From the NCBI RefSeq assembly GCF_000471905.2, contig NW_006499617.1, forward strand, positions 345,505 to 409,504: a stretch of DNA of 64,000 bases, given 5' to 3'. Under the pieces are notes generated by a model, which was not told the origin of the DNA, ran no database searches, and was given only the letters and a program-made list of their open reading frames with translations. Source of the DNA: Amborella trichopoda. Taxonomy: Eukaryota > Streptophyta > Magnoliopsida > Amborellales > Amborellaceae. Of the stretch, positions 12,386 to 24,080 are shown piece after piece (position 1 is the stretch's first letter; each line of letters begins with the position of its first letter). The position numbers were made by a program, and so were the translations under genes.

Positions 12386-15300
12386 GTTTACCGCAGTGCC
12401 GTGAGGCTTGTTTGTTCGATGGTCAGTGACTTGACTCAATATAGAGCAAACTGCTGGTTATTCTTAAAATATGGTTATTCTTATGCAAAACCTTCCATTG
12501 GTTTTCCTGCATAATTAATCTTTATTTTCATGATTTTGTATTGTTTTAATACATTGATATTGGAATCAATAGCAACATATGAATCAAGCTACTGAAAGAG
12601 CTGTAGATGTACAATCAAAAAAAAGGAAAGAGCTCTAGATGTAATCCCCAGATGCTATTAATAATGCTTAATAATCATGCGTAGAAGTTATCCACATTTA
12701 GCAAATAGACATGCCACAAGGTTTTAGTATCATGTACTTTAGTCATAGTTTTGTTTATACTGACTGAAAGAGGAGCTTTATCTGTGTGTCTTAAAATTCA
12801 CCTTCATTCTTGAGATTTTAGAGTTTTTCATTTCCTGAAATTCCAGGTTCTACAATGTCCTTGGACTTTTAGGTGTTATACTACTGGCTGCAAACTTGAA
12901 ATACTCCACTACACATAAAATAGATATGGGAAATATTGATTGCTATACACGTGGTTCTTTGTTCTCAATGTTGAAATTTCTACTATTGAGAACAAGAATC
13001 ATTTGTCTTGTATCTTATTTGTCTCATTATAGTTTCCTGAAATTATACTGACAAAAAGAATTAAATACTGCATCTATGTTGTAATGTTTAATATTTTTTA
13101 TGACCTTTTCATCTTTATAGTATTTAGTTACCTTAGTTTCTTGCTACACTATATGTTAGTTTCTTGCTACCCTATATGTGGTTCATCTGGACACCAAAAA
13201 GATGCCCATATATGTATCCCATTCGCTTGTATCTTTTTATATGAGGAATCTCTCTCTTGGAAATTCTATTTTCCCGATCAGTTATCTCTCTTGGAAATTC
13301 TCAAGGACTTCCTATTAAATGCATGCTTAGCTTTTTTTTTACCTAATTCTGAACCTCGCGCATTCTTGATTTCTACTCAAGCTAAGTTCAGAATATTCAG
13401 GAGTTTTTGCATTGCTACATACTGATCAAGCCAGTGAGGCAGATTATAGGATTTGTTGTTGAAATGCATCACCTAGATGAAGGGATGAAATATTTTTTAT
13501 TTCCAGAACAAAAATGTGCGAATTTGCATGGATAATCTATTTTAGTTTTATGTCAAGTTATGCCTGTCTTTGTTGCTTCATTAATGCAGTTAACTGTTTG
13601 GCAGCTTCCTTTGCCTTACATAAAGGTGGGATATTTGACCTCACCACCTACAGGGAACCCATTTGCCCCCCATAATGATTGGAAGAGATCCCAATTTGTT
13701 TTGAACCATGAATGCCTTCAACAGGTAAAACTTTCTGTCGCATTGCTGTTCTCTCTAAATTACTTCTTGTAGTCCTACTCCTGTAAGATGGATGATATGC
13801 ATTGAGTGAAGGGGGAATGTTATTTTGACCATTTAGTTGTTTTTAAGCAGTCCATACTACATACCCATACGCAATCATGTCATGTGAACAGTAAGTTTGC
13901 ATCCAATCTTTTTTAATTCAATGGAAGCTACATAGTCTCTATTTATGATTGAGCCTTTATCCTGCATGTCATTTTGCTTCACTTGTCAAGCGAGAGCATG
14001 TATGTAACTACAAATTTTCCATATGTACTATTGTATTGTCTGTCATGTGACTCTCTATAAATCAGTTCAGCTTTTGTTTTTATTCACCCTTCATGGCACC
14101 ACCAATTAAAAATGAACACCAAGTACTTGATGTACAGCAATTTCTAATATTTGGTGAGAAATATCTGATGTTGAGCTAGTGTTTTCTGTTCTCTTTATTT
14201 TCAATGCCCTTTTTGGACTTCTATTCTGTAATTGCTTGGGCCGCTTAATTGATCGTGTTCGAATTTGCATTGCATGCTACTATGCTTTTTCTTTTTTTCT
14301 TTTGCTTTCGAGTAGACCATGTCCTTGTGAGAATTCTTACTTCATGAGTTGTAGGGAGGGACTTATGTCCCCAAAAACAGAAACTAAAGCAAGTGTTGGA
14401 TTCAAAGCTGGTGTTAAAGATTATAGATTGACTTATTATACTCCTGACTGTGAAACCGTAGTTACTGAGATCTTGGCAGCATTCCGAGTAACTCCTCAAC
14501 TTGGAGTTCCCACCTGAGGAAGCAAGAGATGTAGTAGCTGCTGAATCTTCCACTGGTACATAGACAACTGTGTGGGTCGATGGACGTACCAGCCTTGATC
14601 GTTATAAAGGTCGATGTTACCACATCGAACCCGTTGCTGGGGAAGAAAATCAATATATTGCTTATGTAGTTTATGCTTTGCCTTTTTGAGGAAGGTTTTG
14701 TTACTAACATGTTTATTTCCATCATAGGTAATGTATTTGGGTCCAAAGCATTTAATTATTCGAATGATTCAACAGAATCATTTCATCATTTTGTTTAATG
14801 ATTGTAACGGCAGAGTAGGAATTCTTATTTTCAAATGTTATCAGAAGGTTTTGCAGTAATTGTGGAAATTCCATTCTCGATGCGATTAGTAGCACTGTCT
14901 AGGAGGCATCAGCAGAAGTGAGCATGAGGTTGTCATATCCACATTTGCATATAGGAAACCTATCAGAAATTTAATGGATGGAGAGCTAAGTTGTTTTGAG
15001 ACATTAATGGGGAGCTAAGTTTCTTGTCCCAAATGCAAACACTAGCTGGTAATACATGGGCTTTCCATGTTACAGAACCCAATTTGGATTCCTGATACTT
15101 CAGTGTGTATAGGAATTATTGAACCTTGGAATCATGCAATGGCATGTTAAAGTCATTTTATTTGGATGGTGTGTATCCTTTAGAAGTCTACTCGGTTTGA
15201 AGGAAAAGGCTAGGAATTGAACAATCCGTATGTCATGAGTAGGTTGAGTTGAAGCCACCGGTTCTGACAACTCAACGACAATGTATATTAATACTCTGCC

Positions 15301-17500
15301 TTGGGAGAGAGGGTGGATCCAAATATTACGACTATGAGAATATGTCAAGACAACCAAAGATGAATCTGCATCTCATTCTGGATCTCTGTGATTTTCAGAC
15401 TCTTCTTTTTGACATGTCATTCATGAGAATCTGATGTGTTTCAAGAGACTATGGTAGATAAGGTCTTCAGAAACTTCAAATTGACTTCGACTTCATTCAC
15501 ATTGCCAAAATTGTTAAACGACAAGGTCCCCATAGTCCCCTTTCTTCATTGTTGAGTCCTTTAGATTCCAATAAATTGCCATTTAAATATAGGACCCAGT
15601 TTCTATGCGGCCAAGCTCGCATATGAAGAAATGCAGGCTTCTTAATAAATCTATTTTTGAGATGGATTTTAAGACTTAATTTTTAAGGACATATAATCTC
15701 TAACAGAAAGATCATGAATATGAAAAAATAAATAAATTTTAAAAATTTAAAATAATAATTCTATTAAGAAAACATTTGGACTGTCAGTTTCCCGCTTGAA
15801 ACAATTTTCCTTTAAATATATGTATTACTAAAAGTTGCCCAGAACTACTACTATCCTATTATGTGAATGTGCTGAAGAAATACTTGATTTTGAAGCATAT
15901 ATAACTTAAGAGTGTGGAATGATTTCAAAAGATTAATGTGTACCTAGATGGCAATTACAGATATACCAAAATCCCATCAAAGCTAATGCAAATTATTTAA
16001 CAGCTCTTACATGTAGGATGTATTTTCCCACTGTCCCCTCTTTTCCTGCACCCAGGTATCAAACTAAACCAGGATGATGGAACTTAAGAAGGGAGGGTTT
16101 GCATATGAAACATTTGGTAGTCAATAATGGCTTTAAGGAACATATCCAATGTGAGGATTATGTACAGGATAGGAAGGATATATTAAGATTGTCAGGGAAA
16201 AGAAATGGGAGACCCTGGAGTCTTTTAGTGACTGCCATGTACTTCTCTATATATATATTAATTATTTGATAATACATGTGGATAATTAAAAAGACTACCA
16301 TTGACAGGTAAGCAGGGGTGAGCCAAAGCAATCCACACAGAGTCCTTCAGCCATGTTAACAAGCACCACACATATTGAAAAACCTCTCATCAAAGTTGAT
16401 ATTCTGGATATAACATCAATATCAGCATGTGCAGATCTTACATTACCTCCAGCAACGGGCCTTTGTATTGATACAATAGGTGGGCCATTATACATGGTAA
16501 ATATTCTCTTTTACTCCCCTGTCAGTCTTGAACATCCGCCTTTTTCTTTTTTCCTCCAGAAAAGAGAAAGGAGAGTGAGTTTGGCTTTCATAATTCGGTA
16601 GTACTCTTTGAGTTGTGCGTCATTGTTTTCATATGTATTGCACATCCATTAGCATGGTACTAGAAACTTCTTGATAACTGTGAACAAATGGAAGCAAGGG
16701 TGGCACTAGTTTCCTGAGTTTTCGAAATCATTATAGGGAAAAGGGACAGTGAGCTGCCTGGAGTGCAGAATAGTATAGGCCAGAGGCTCAGGCGAAACTT
16801 TAACAGATCCGATGACCAGCTGGCATGGAACTGTTTCATTTTCAATTTTATTTTTGTAAATCTGATTTGACCTGAAATTCTGGGGACTTGTGAGCCTCAC
16901 CTAGGTGCACCTGAAAAAATAAAAAAGAAATATTCTAAAAGAGAAACCAAACCTCGTCCCTATCGGTGAATGCTGATGACCGATGGTTAAATCTAAGCCA
17001 TCTGGAGTACAGCTCACAAAATCTTGATAAATATATATATATAGGAAAAGCTGGGAACAGTGCTCTAGTTGAGAGCTATAGTGTAAGTCCAACAGCCCAG
17101 ATTGAATCTGGGCCGATCTGACGGTCACGACTGTATTTCGTAATATAATTTTATTTTTTCTACAAATTTAAATCACATGAAATTTTAGGCGTCCACTCTT
17201 CTCATCAAGGCACACCTAATAAAAATATTAAAAGAACAATTCGTAAAAAAAATAAATTGACCAAAATACCCCTAAAAGTTTTAGGGGTATTTTGGTCAGT
17301 TTTTTTGCGAATTATTCTTTAAATATTTTATTAGATTCTCCTATTTTAAAGAATAGATGCTCAAAATTTCAAGTAATTTGGATTTTTAAGAAAAAACTAA
17401 AATTTGAACAGGAAATGCAATCGTGACCATTGGATAAGCCCAGATTCAATCTGGGCCATTGATGTAGCCATCAGCTGGTGGGCTGTTCCCATCTTTTTCC

Positions 17501-17538
<38 letters not shown>

Positions 17539-17726
17539 ATATATATCTAGAGAGAGAGTAGAGAGAAGAGTAGAGATAGACATANNNNNNNNNNNNNNNN
17601 NNNNNNNNNNNNNNNNNNNNNNNNNNNNNNNNNNNNNNNAAAAATTAAACGTTAACTAACGAACTACTACGTACGTACGTACTACGTACGTACGTACGTA
17701 GGTAGTAGGTCGTACGTTAGTCTCGT

Positions 17727-17780
<54 letters not shown>

Positions 17781-18329
17781 GTTGTGTGTGTGTGTGTGTG
17801 TGTGTTTAGTCCAATAAACCTCTGGCCATTACTGTAGCAATTGTGATGGACCCACAAAGGCTCCAAATAGTGTTCAAATCAGTCTCATTCAACTAAAAAC
17901 AGAATTGGAGATATCTAAAATGAACTAGGACTTGGAACTTTGAAAGAGCTCCATATCCCAGAACCATTCATCAAATGGATGATCCAAATTGGATCTTGGG
18001 TTTGAGTTTGATTTGGAGCATATTGAGGTTTAAATCAAAAGTTTTTGGTTATTCTGAAGGAGACTGATTTTGGGTCCTTGTAGGTCACCCAACCAATCTG
18101 GTGGATTTGAGGGAGGTACTATCACTATAGTATTGGCCCTCGTCATCATTAAATATTCTTCATTATGTTCTCATATTCCTGTGTTCTGAAATTTATTCTC
18201 TCAAATTTGCGGTTTCAGGTTGCTGATACGTGGGAATCCATGGATGGGTGGCTAGATGCAATTCGTCTGGTGTACACCATCTGTGCACGTGGTAAAAGCG
18301 ATGTTCTAGCGGGTGTTATAACAGGCTGA
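12386..18329 (+). CDS. 3' exons of a PH-domain-like protein gene
   Basis: Four candidate exons are all phase 0 and GT-AG bounded: 12386-12421, 13590-13724, 16308-16496 and 18219-18329 (TGA stop). Together they encode about 156 residues. The second holds '[20 protein letters not shown]' followed by '[14 protein letters not shown]', which resembles the first strands of a PH domain (GYL...WKR.FVL). The last holds '[20 protein letters not shown]', which resembles the closing helix with its tryptophan. The third ends '[13 protein letters not shown]' and joins 'VADTW'. PH domains bind phosphoinositides or proteins at membranes. I do not recognise the family, and the 5' part of the gene was not found. 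The first exon is the weakest call. The frame stays open across all splices, so these exons look functional. Confidence 0.5.
14306..14748 (+). pseudogene. rbcL: nuclear plastid DNA copy of rbcL 5' end
   Basis: Plastid leader sequence including 'gttgtagggagggactt' precedes ATG 14366. The frame then reads [20 protein letters not shown] and continues LTYYTPD...[10 protein letters not shown], the N-terminus of the Rubisco large subunit. Similarity continues out of frame ('STGT', '[20 protein letters not shown]', 'TNMF', 'IVGNVFG') to about 14748 and then stops. Substitutions and frameshifts show it is an old, non-functional insert. It sits inside an intron of the PH-like gene. It covers about 125 codons of a roughly 475-codon gene plus about 60 bp of leader. 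Confidence 0.95.
17044..17501. mobile_element. fold-back (MITE-like) element, about 460 bp
   Basis: Long imperfect inverted repeats face each other. The left arm has 'ggaaaagctgggaacag' and, at about 17095, 'cagcccagattgaatctggg'. The right arm has the reverse forms near 17430-17500, and 'ggtcacgactgtatttc' at 17131 pairs with the segment near 17412. The centre, 17258-17298, is a perfect palindrome with 20-base arms (TGACCAAAATACCCC...). TA dinucleotides flank both ends, but the neighbours are TA microsatellite, so a target duplication cannot be told. No coding. It lies in the last intron of the PH-like gene. Superfamily not assigned. Confidence 0.75.
17502..17805. repeat. microsatellites around an assembly gap
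   Basis: (TA)n at 17503-17540, then N at 17585-17639 (55 bases), an odd ACGT-cycling stretch at 17665-17720, (TC)n at 17729-17778 and (GT)n at 17783-17804. The ACGT-cycling sequence next to the gap looks like low-quality contig end. Confidence 0.85.
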
Positions 18330-19687
18330 TTCATTGATAATATTGTAGTTTATCCAAGGATGTTGTCTGATTCACTAATCGCTCAAATTTTCCTTTCAAA
18401 ATATATCTTGGCAATTTTCGGTTGAGTTATTTTTTCTGTTTTAGATATCAGTTAAGACTTAAGACTAATGTATTAGCATTGTGAAAGTGTCGTCACTCAG
18501 ATGTTTGTCAAAAACCCAATTTCCGTGCCAAATTTTTATTTTTATCTCTAACTTAAGGTTAAAGGTCCAACTCTGCACATCCCATCATGCTTTCGGAATG
18601 CAAGGCCTAATAGTAATTGATCCTTGCATATCTGCTAGATGAAGGCTGAATTATTTTGTTGGCCCGATACCAATGCCTATGATTTTCTATATATGCTTTC
18701 TCACTGACCAGAAGTGTCTATAAACTGAATCAGCCATGCTAACAGGCATTGACTGTATTATCTGCCTCAATGGACCTGCTGGTAGGTGTTGAAAGCCTAC
18801 AAAAATATTTCATATAAATATGCAGCCTGGATGATTGTGTTTTTACAGATTTGAGAGATTCCTCATAAGACTAATATGAGGGATCTGTACAAAGAATAAA
18901 TTTAGCCATGAGTATTGAAATATCTTGACAATGTGATGATGTATGCTGAAAATGTCAACAATATTCACATTTGTTGTACAGACTAGTGAACAAGAAGACG
19001 GGATACAAAGTAACTTAGATGTTTATGCTTGAAAGCAAACTGTTTGTGATCCAGGAGAAAGTTGGCTGCTTTTATTTTTCAGTGAAAGGTAACAAATTTG
19101 GCGTCTTATACTTTCATCTTTAACAGCATAATATCCTTGCCATGTATTTATGCCTGTTGATGTGTGAGAAAGATACAGAGAGAGAGAGAGACAGAGAGAG
19201 AGTGAATCGTATTTTGAAACCCATTTTCCTGTCTAGCCCCTTATTACATGAACCCGTCTAATAAATTGACCATTTCTATTCCATTTTGCTATTTCATGTT
19301 GTCATTTCATTTCTTATCAAGAAAAAAAATATATCATGTCTTTGGGGCATATTTCACCATGCCCCTAGGGAGCATCCTCCGGACGATTAGCATTGGGCAG
19401 TAGAGATTGAATGGTGTATTATTCAATCAGACTGTTCCAACTCAACTCTCACAAGAATGCCCCTACTTTTAGAGGATCAGGTCACTTGCAAACCTTTCTT
19501 TTTCTCAAATTTGCCCACCTCATCCTGTCCTAACATAATAATATGTACAATGATTTAACAGAGAAACCCATCAATTTCAAATTCCCATGCAACCTTATTT
19601 CAACATCTTGGGAAATATAAATCTCCTTTAAGTGCACTTAATAACAAAGTGAATTGATAAATAATTACATCGAGCACTCTATTGTGA
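18330..19687. other. 3' flank of PH-like gene, no gene seen
   Basis: The presumed 3' UTR and terminator region follow the TGA at 18329. A GA-rich microsatellite lies at 19174-19202. No open frame of note. Confidence 0.5.
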
Positions 19688-19689
19688 TT

Positions 19690-20255
19690 GCACTTTATGC
19701 TCCAACTAGTTTTATGCCTGTCCCCGAAACCAAATCCTCCACTTTATCCATCTTATTCTTTGAAATTATATATAGATGAGGAACATGAAATCTCAATGCT
19801 ACTTCACCCATCCATTTATGGTTTCCAAAACCACGTTTTATCAACTTTTCCACCACCCATCTGGTGTTCCCCACAAATCGCTTGTTTGATTGTTGTCCAA
19901 TCACTCTTCAAATATAGGAACACACCTACCTTGCGTACCATGCCCAATGAACAAAATATCTCTATCACCCTGCCTTGCGTACCATGCCCAATGAGCAAAA
20001 TATCTCCATCAAAACCATACTTAGCAGATAACACTTCTTACATGGCTGTATCTTGCCTTGTGTGTTTCGTCAGCACCATTTAGTTAAGAGAATTCTATAC
20101 ATGAGAGCCAATCTTCTAACATCCAAATCAACATCTTTGATTGGCAGGCACACCTTATCCCAACTAACAATATGGTATTTCCTCTTGCTAGCATCACCTC
20201 CCCAAAGGAACGGTTTCATAAAGCGTGCTGAGTTGCTTTCCCCTCATTAAGCGAG
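19690..20255 (-). mobile_element. LINE ORF2 fragment (copy also at 28200-28515)
   Basis: On the minus strand it carries broken pieces typical of the region downstream of a LINE reverse transcriptase, such as 'LSAKYGFDGDILLIGHGTQG' and 'LGMVRKVGVF'. About 330 bp (19910-20255) matches 28206-28515 with scattered differences. The second copy shows the diagnostic 'LGVSRLALMYKTLLTKWWWR'. No intact domain remains. Confidence 0.65.
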
Positions 20256-20283
20256 AAATAAAGATATTAAATAAAAGAAAAAA

Positions 20284-20385
20284 TTTATATAAGGTTGCGA
20301 CCTTATAATGTAGAATTATATATGCACCTAAAAAATCTATCAGAAAGGTTGTTTTAATGTTGGAAAACTGGTGTGGTAATTTAGC
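20284..20385. mobile_element. repeat family B fragment
   Basis: About 100 bp starting 'tttatataaggttgcgacct', with 'tatgcacct' and 'caggttgttt'-like parts. Related sequence starts at 39963 and at 55722. Non-coding and probably a MITE end. Confidence 0.45.
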
Positions 20386-20389
20386 AAAT

Positions 20390-21095
20390 TGCAAGAGGGT
20401 TGATTCTTTGGGAAGTTTGGAAAGAGAGAAATAGAAGAGTGTTTGAACGGATATGTTTGCCTATAGAAAGTATTTTCGAGAAAATTTTTCCATTTGGCTT
20501 TCATGTTCAATCACAAAAGAGGGGAAAGATATTCTTAAAGTGGATGGTAGGAGAAATTTAACAAATCTTTTCTATTTAAGATCTTTTAAGTATAGGCCTT
20601 AAGGGAGATGGATACCCCCTACAATTGGGGTTTTTTAACTTAATTTTGATGGGAGCTCTTTAGGAAATCTAGGTCCTGCTGGCTTTGGAAGAGTGGTGAG
20701 GGATTGGAATGGATCTGTTGTCTTTTATTATGCAGACCCAATGGGAGACGAAACTGCAAATGGTGTAGAATCATTGGCTCTCTTCTATGGTTTAAAATTC
20801 TTTGTGGCAAGAAATTTAGGGTCTTATTGTGTGGTGGAACGTGATTCTTTGAATGTCATAAAGTGGTGTAATAAGGAAGAAAAACCACCTTAGGAACTTC
20901 GGTCCATCTTGTTACAAATTTGGGATATGTCTAGACGTTTCCTTTTCTCCTTCGTGCATGTCTTCCATGAGGCCAATGTTTTAGCAGACTTCCTTACCAA
21001 AGGATGAACTTCTTTAATTGAGACTGTCGTCTCAGATTTTGAATTTTTTTTAATCGTTGATTAATAAAGTTATGAATTTCCATCAAAAAAAAATG
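20390..21095 (+). mobile_element. L1-type LINE 3' end with RNase H and poly(A)
   Basis: It starts with the linker motif 'ILWEVWKERNRRVFE' (near 20400) and continues into an RNase H domain 'NFDGSSLGNLGPAGFGRVVR' and 'VVERDSLNVIKWCNKEEK' (20640-20890), then 'HEANVLADFLTKG'. It ends with 'taataaag' and an A run at 21086-21094. A stop after 'EEKPP' and others show decay. The structure is that of a 5'-truncated plant L1 insertion. Confidence 0.75.
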
Positions 21096-21107
21096 TCGGA
21101 AAACCCT

Positions 21108-21540
21108 CTAATATTTTGGAATTAAGGATAAATATAGAAATTTGAAAATTTTGAATTGAATTTCAAACTTTCTTAAAACGTTTTTATCCAAAAACATTCA
21201 AAATAGAAAAAAATTGAAAATAAAAGGGATAAAGATGGCAAGTTCTAAAATTTAAAAATTGGATGCACAAAAATAGAACCTTTTTAAAAATGGTTTTCTT
21301 TGGAGTAAAAGAATAAATGTATACAACTTTCCAAAAAAATATTGAATTTGGATGCAATAAATGGGAAGTTTTTTTTAACCGTTGTTTTTGAAAAATTCAT
21401 TAAGACGTGCTTTTAACATTTTCACCAAAATAATGTGTTTTTTTCCCTATATTTTCAAAATAATGCAGTTTAAAATGTATTACAACAAAACGACACTTTG
21501 TAGAAAAAGTTACTTTTTTAACGATGACTTGCTAATTACA
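21108..21540. repeat. AT-rich module shared by the two LINE blocks
   Basis: Very AT-rich sequence matched at 30055-30490, including 'caaactttctta', 'atccaaaaacattcaaaata' and 'aaccgttgtttttgaaaaa'. It lies just upstream of LINE coding sequence in both blocks. Either an older insertion or LINE 5' sequence. Confidence 0.5.
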
Positions 21541-24044
21541 GTCTAGATAGAGTAGTGGAGGATGTAAGCCTTCCATTAGCTACTTGGAATAAAGAAGTCA
21601 AGGTTATATATAAAGAGATTGTCTACAAAGAAATAATTTATTTTTTATACATGGAGATCACAATCATTTTTGTCCCTTAAAATTCAAAATGGGGTGGTTA
21701 AAAGAGTGTCATTGAATAGACGACTAATGACATCTGGGTATTGTTATCTCAGGTGTAGCTGAAGATGTATAGAAAATGCTCTTGTAAATCATGTCAATAA
21801 GGCTTTCACTTCTGAAGTTAAGTTCGCTTCTAGGATGGATCGCGTACCATTGAAAGCTCTATCGCCTGAAATAGTGCACCAAGTGGAAATTGATGTCATA
21901 TTGCAGGAACTTAAGAAGGTCATCTTCTCGCTTTTCGGGTCATAAGGCACCTGGACCTGATGGTTTCCCATTATACTTTTTCCAGAAATATTGGAGCATG
22001 ATTAATACATAATTGTTGCAAATGGTTAGATGCTTTTTGTTAAGAGGGAACTCTTTCAGGCAGTAAATTCCACGGATATCGCTTTAATTTTCAAGAAATC
22101 AGCTATAGTTGGTATATCAGATATCAGATATATTAGCCTTCTAACTAGGCTTTACAAAATTGTGGCTAATATTTTAGCTAAAAGGCTAAAGGTGGAGCTG
22201 CCAATGATTATATCAGATCCTCAATATGTGTTTATGCAATATCGTTTAATTACAAATAGCGTTTTGGTGGCTCCGAAATGTATCCATTCTAGAATTTTGA
22301 GCTAAATGTCAAGGGTGGTCATTAAATTAGATATGGAGAAAGCCTTTGACAAAGTGGAATATGGTGAAGAATGAGTTTTTGAGACAAATGAAGAAATTGG
22401 ATTTTTGGATGCTTTTTTCAACCCATGTTTTCATTATGATCAATGATAGTTCTAAATGTTTTTTCAAAACCTCAAGGGGTTTACATCAAGGTGATCCTTT
22501 GTCGCCTTTTCTATTAACCCTATATGCTGAATACTTTAGCCTTTTGGATCAAAATGTGGAAGTGGGGGTAACTTATCGGGCTTCAAAGTTGCATTGGAGG
22601 TCCGTGTGTATCTCACCTCCAATACGCAAAATGACAGACTTATTTTCTATGAGGCTAATATGTTTCATGTTTGTAATATTTGCTAAGTTCCTAAAATATT
22701 GTAAAGTAGCTCTGGGGCTTAAAGTTAATTTTGAGAAAACTTCACTGATAGGTAACAACTGAAATGAGTCTCTTGTGAATGACTTAGCGGACTCTATGAG
22801 GTGTATGCCAATCTCAAATATCAGATTAACCGTTGCGGTGTGGGATAAAGAGATGCCAAGAGTATTGTTTAAACTGGATCTTGGGAAGCCTAAATATTTG
22901 TCTTTCGACATGAGAGTTACTATGTTAAGATCGTGTTTGGCAATTCTCCCTATCTATTAGATGTCTCTAATTCAAATGCCAAGTTCAGTTGCTAAAAAAT
23001 TAGGAGGATGATATGGAACTTCTTGTGGGGCTCTTATGAGGAAGCTAGAAAGTTCTATATCTTGAGGTGGGATAAGGTTTGTACTCCGAAGAGTGAAGGG
23101 ATGTATGGGGATTAGAAATATCAGGCTTGTCAATCAGGTCCTTCTTTACAAGTGGTGGTGGCGGACTTTTCATTTTAAAGACCAACTGTGGTTTCAAATT
23201 TTATCGGCTAAATATGGTCTTGAGAAACATGTATGTGCTTAGTAAGTGGCGGAGATAATGCGAATAGATCTATTTTTTGGAAGCCTATCTTCCTTTGCAA
23301 GCCTTTGCTTGAGCTGTATTTACAGTGGCGTCTAGGTAGTAGCAACCAAGTATCCTTTTGGCATCATAACTCGCTTGGATATGCCACTAAAATTTGTTTA
23401 AAGGTGACTCTTCCAAATACTAAGGTGGCTGAGTGATGCAGGGAAAAAAAAAATAAGTATAATAAGAAATAAAACAAAGGGGGAGAGATTATACCCTCTC
23501 TCAGGGTCTGCAAGGGAATCCATCCCCAACGAGAGAATATACCCTCTCAGGTTCTGCAAGGAAATCCACTCCAACAATGATCTTTTCACTATGTCAATTT
23601 ACTTAATTCCCATTCTCGAATCATCCTTTGATCTTTACAAAGAATGGACATTTTCCTTTAAATAAACTTTAGAAGAAAAAAACGCAAAAAGATAATTATT
23701 GCTCTATTTTACGCTACGTATTTCCCTAGTTTATCACTCCTCCCTATCCACTCTCTCTCTCATCCCTATTTTCTCTCTCCAAAGTTCCATCCATATTTCT
23801 CTATCACCTCTCTCCCACATACCATCTTTATTTCTCAATCTTGACCATGATTGATCTTGTCCATAGCTAAATCCCTTATTTTTCTCCTATCTAAATCCAT
23901 CTCTATTTAAATCTAATTAATTCCCCTACCAAGATTACTTTTTCAAAATTAGTTCATATCTAATCCTCAAAATTCTCTGAACAACTCATGCACCAAAAGT
24001 TTCTTCCTCCTATTTTAACTTATTATCTCTCTTCCTATTCTTAA

Positions 24045-24080
<36 letters not shown>

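Noticed and set aside
12847-12955. Possible hydrophobic exon '[20 protein letters not shown]' between the PH-like exons
   Set aside because: Its open frame is phase 1 and does not fit the phase-0 neighbours; in phase 0 it meets a stop.
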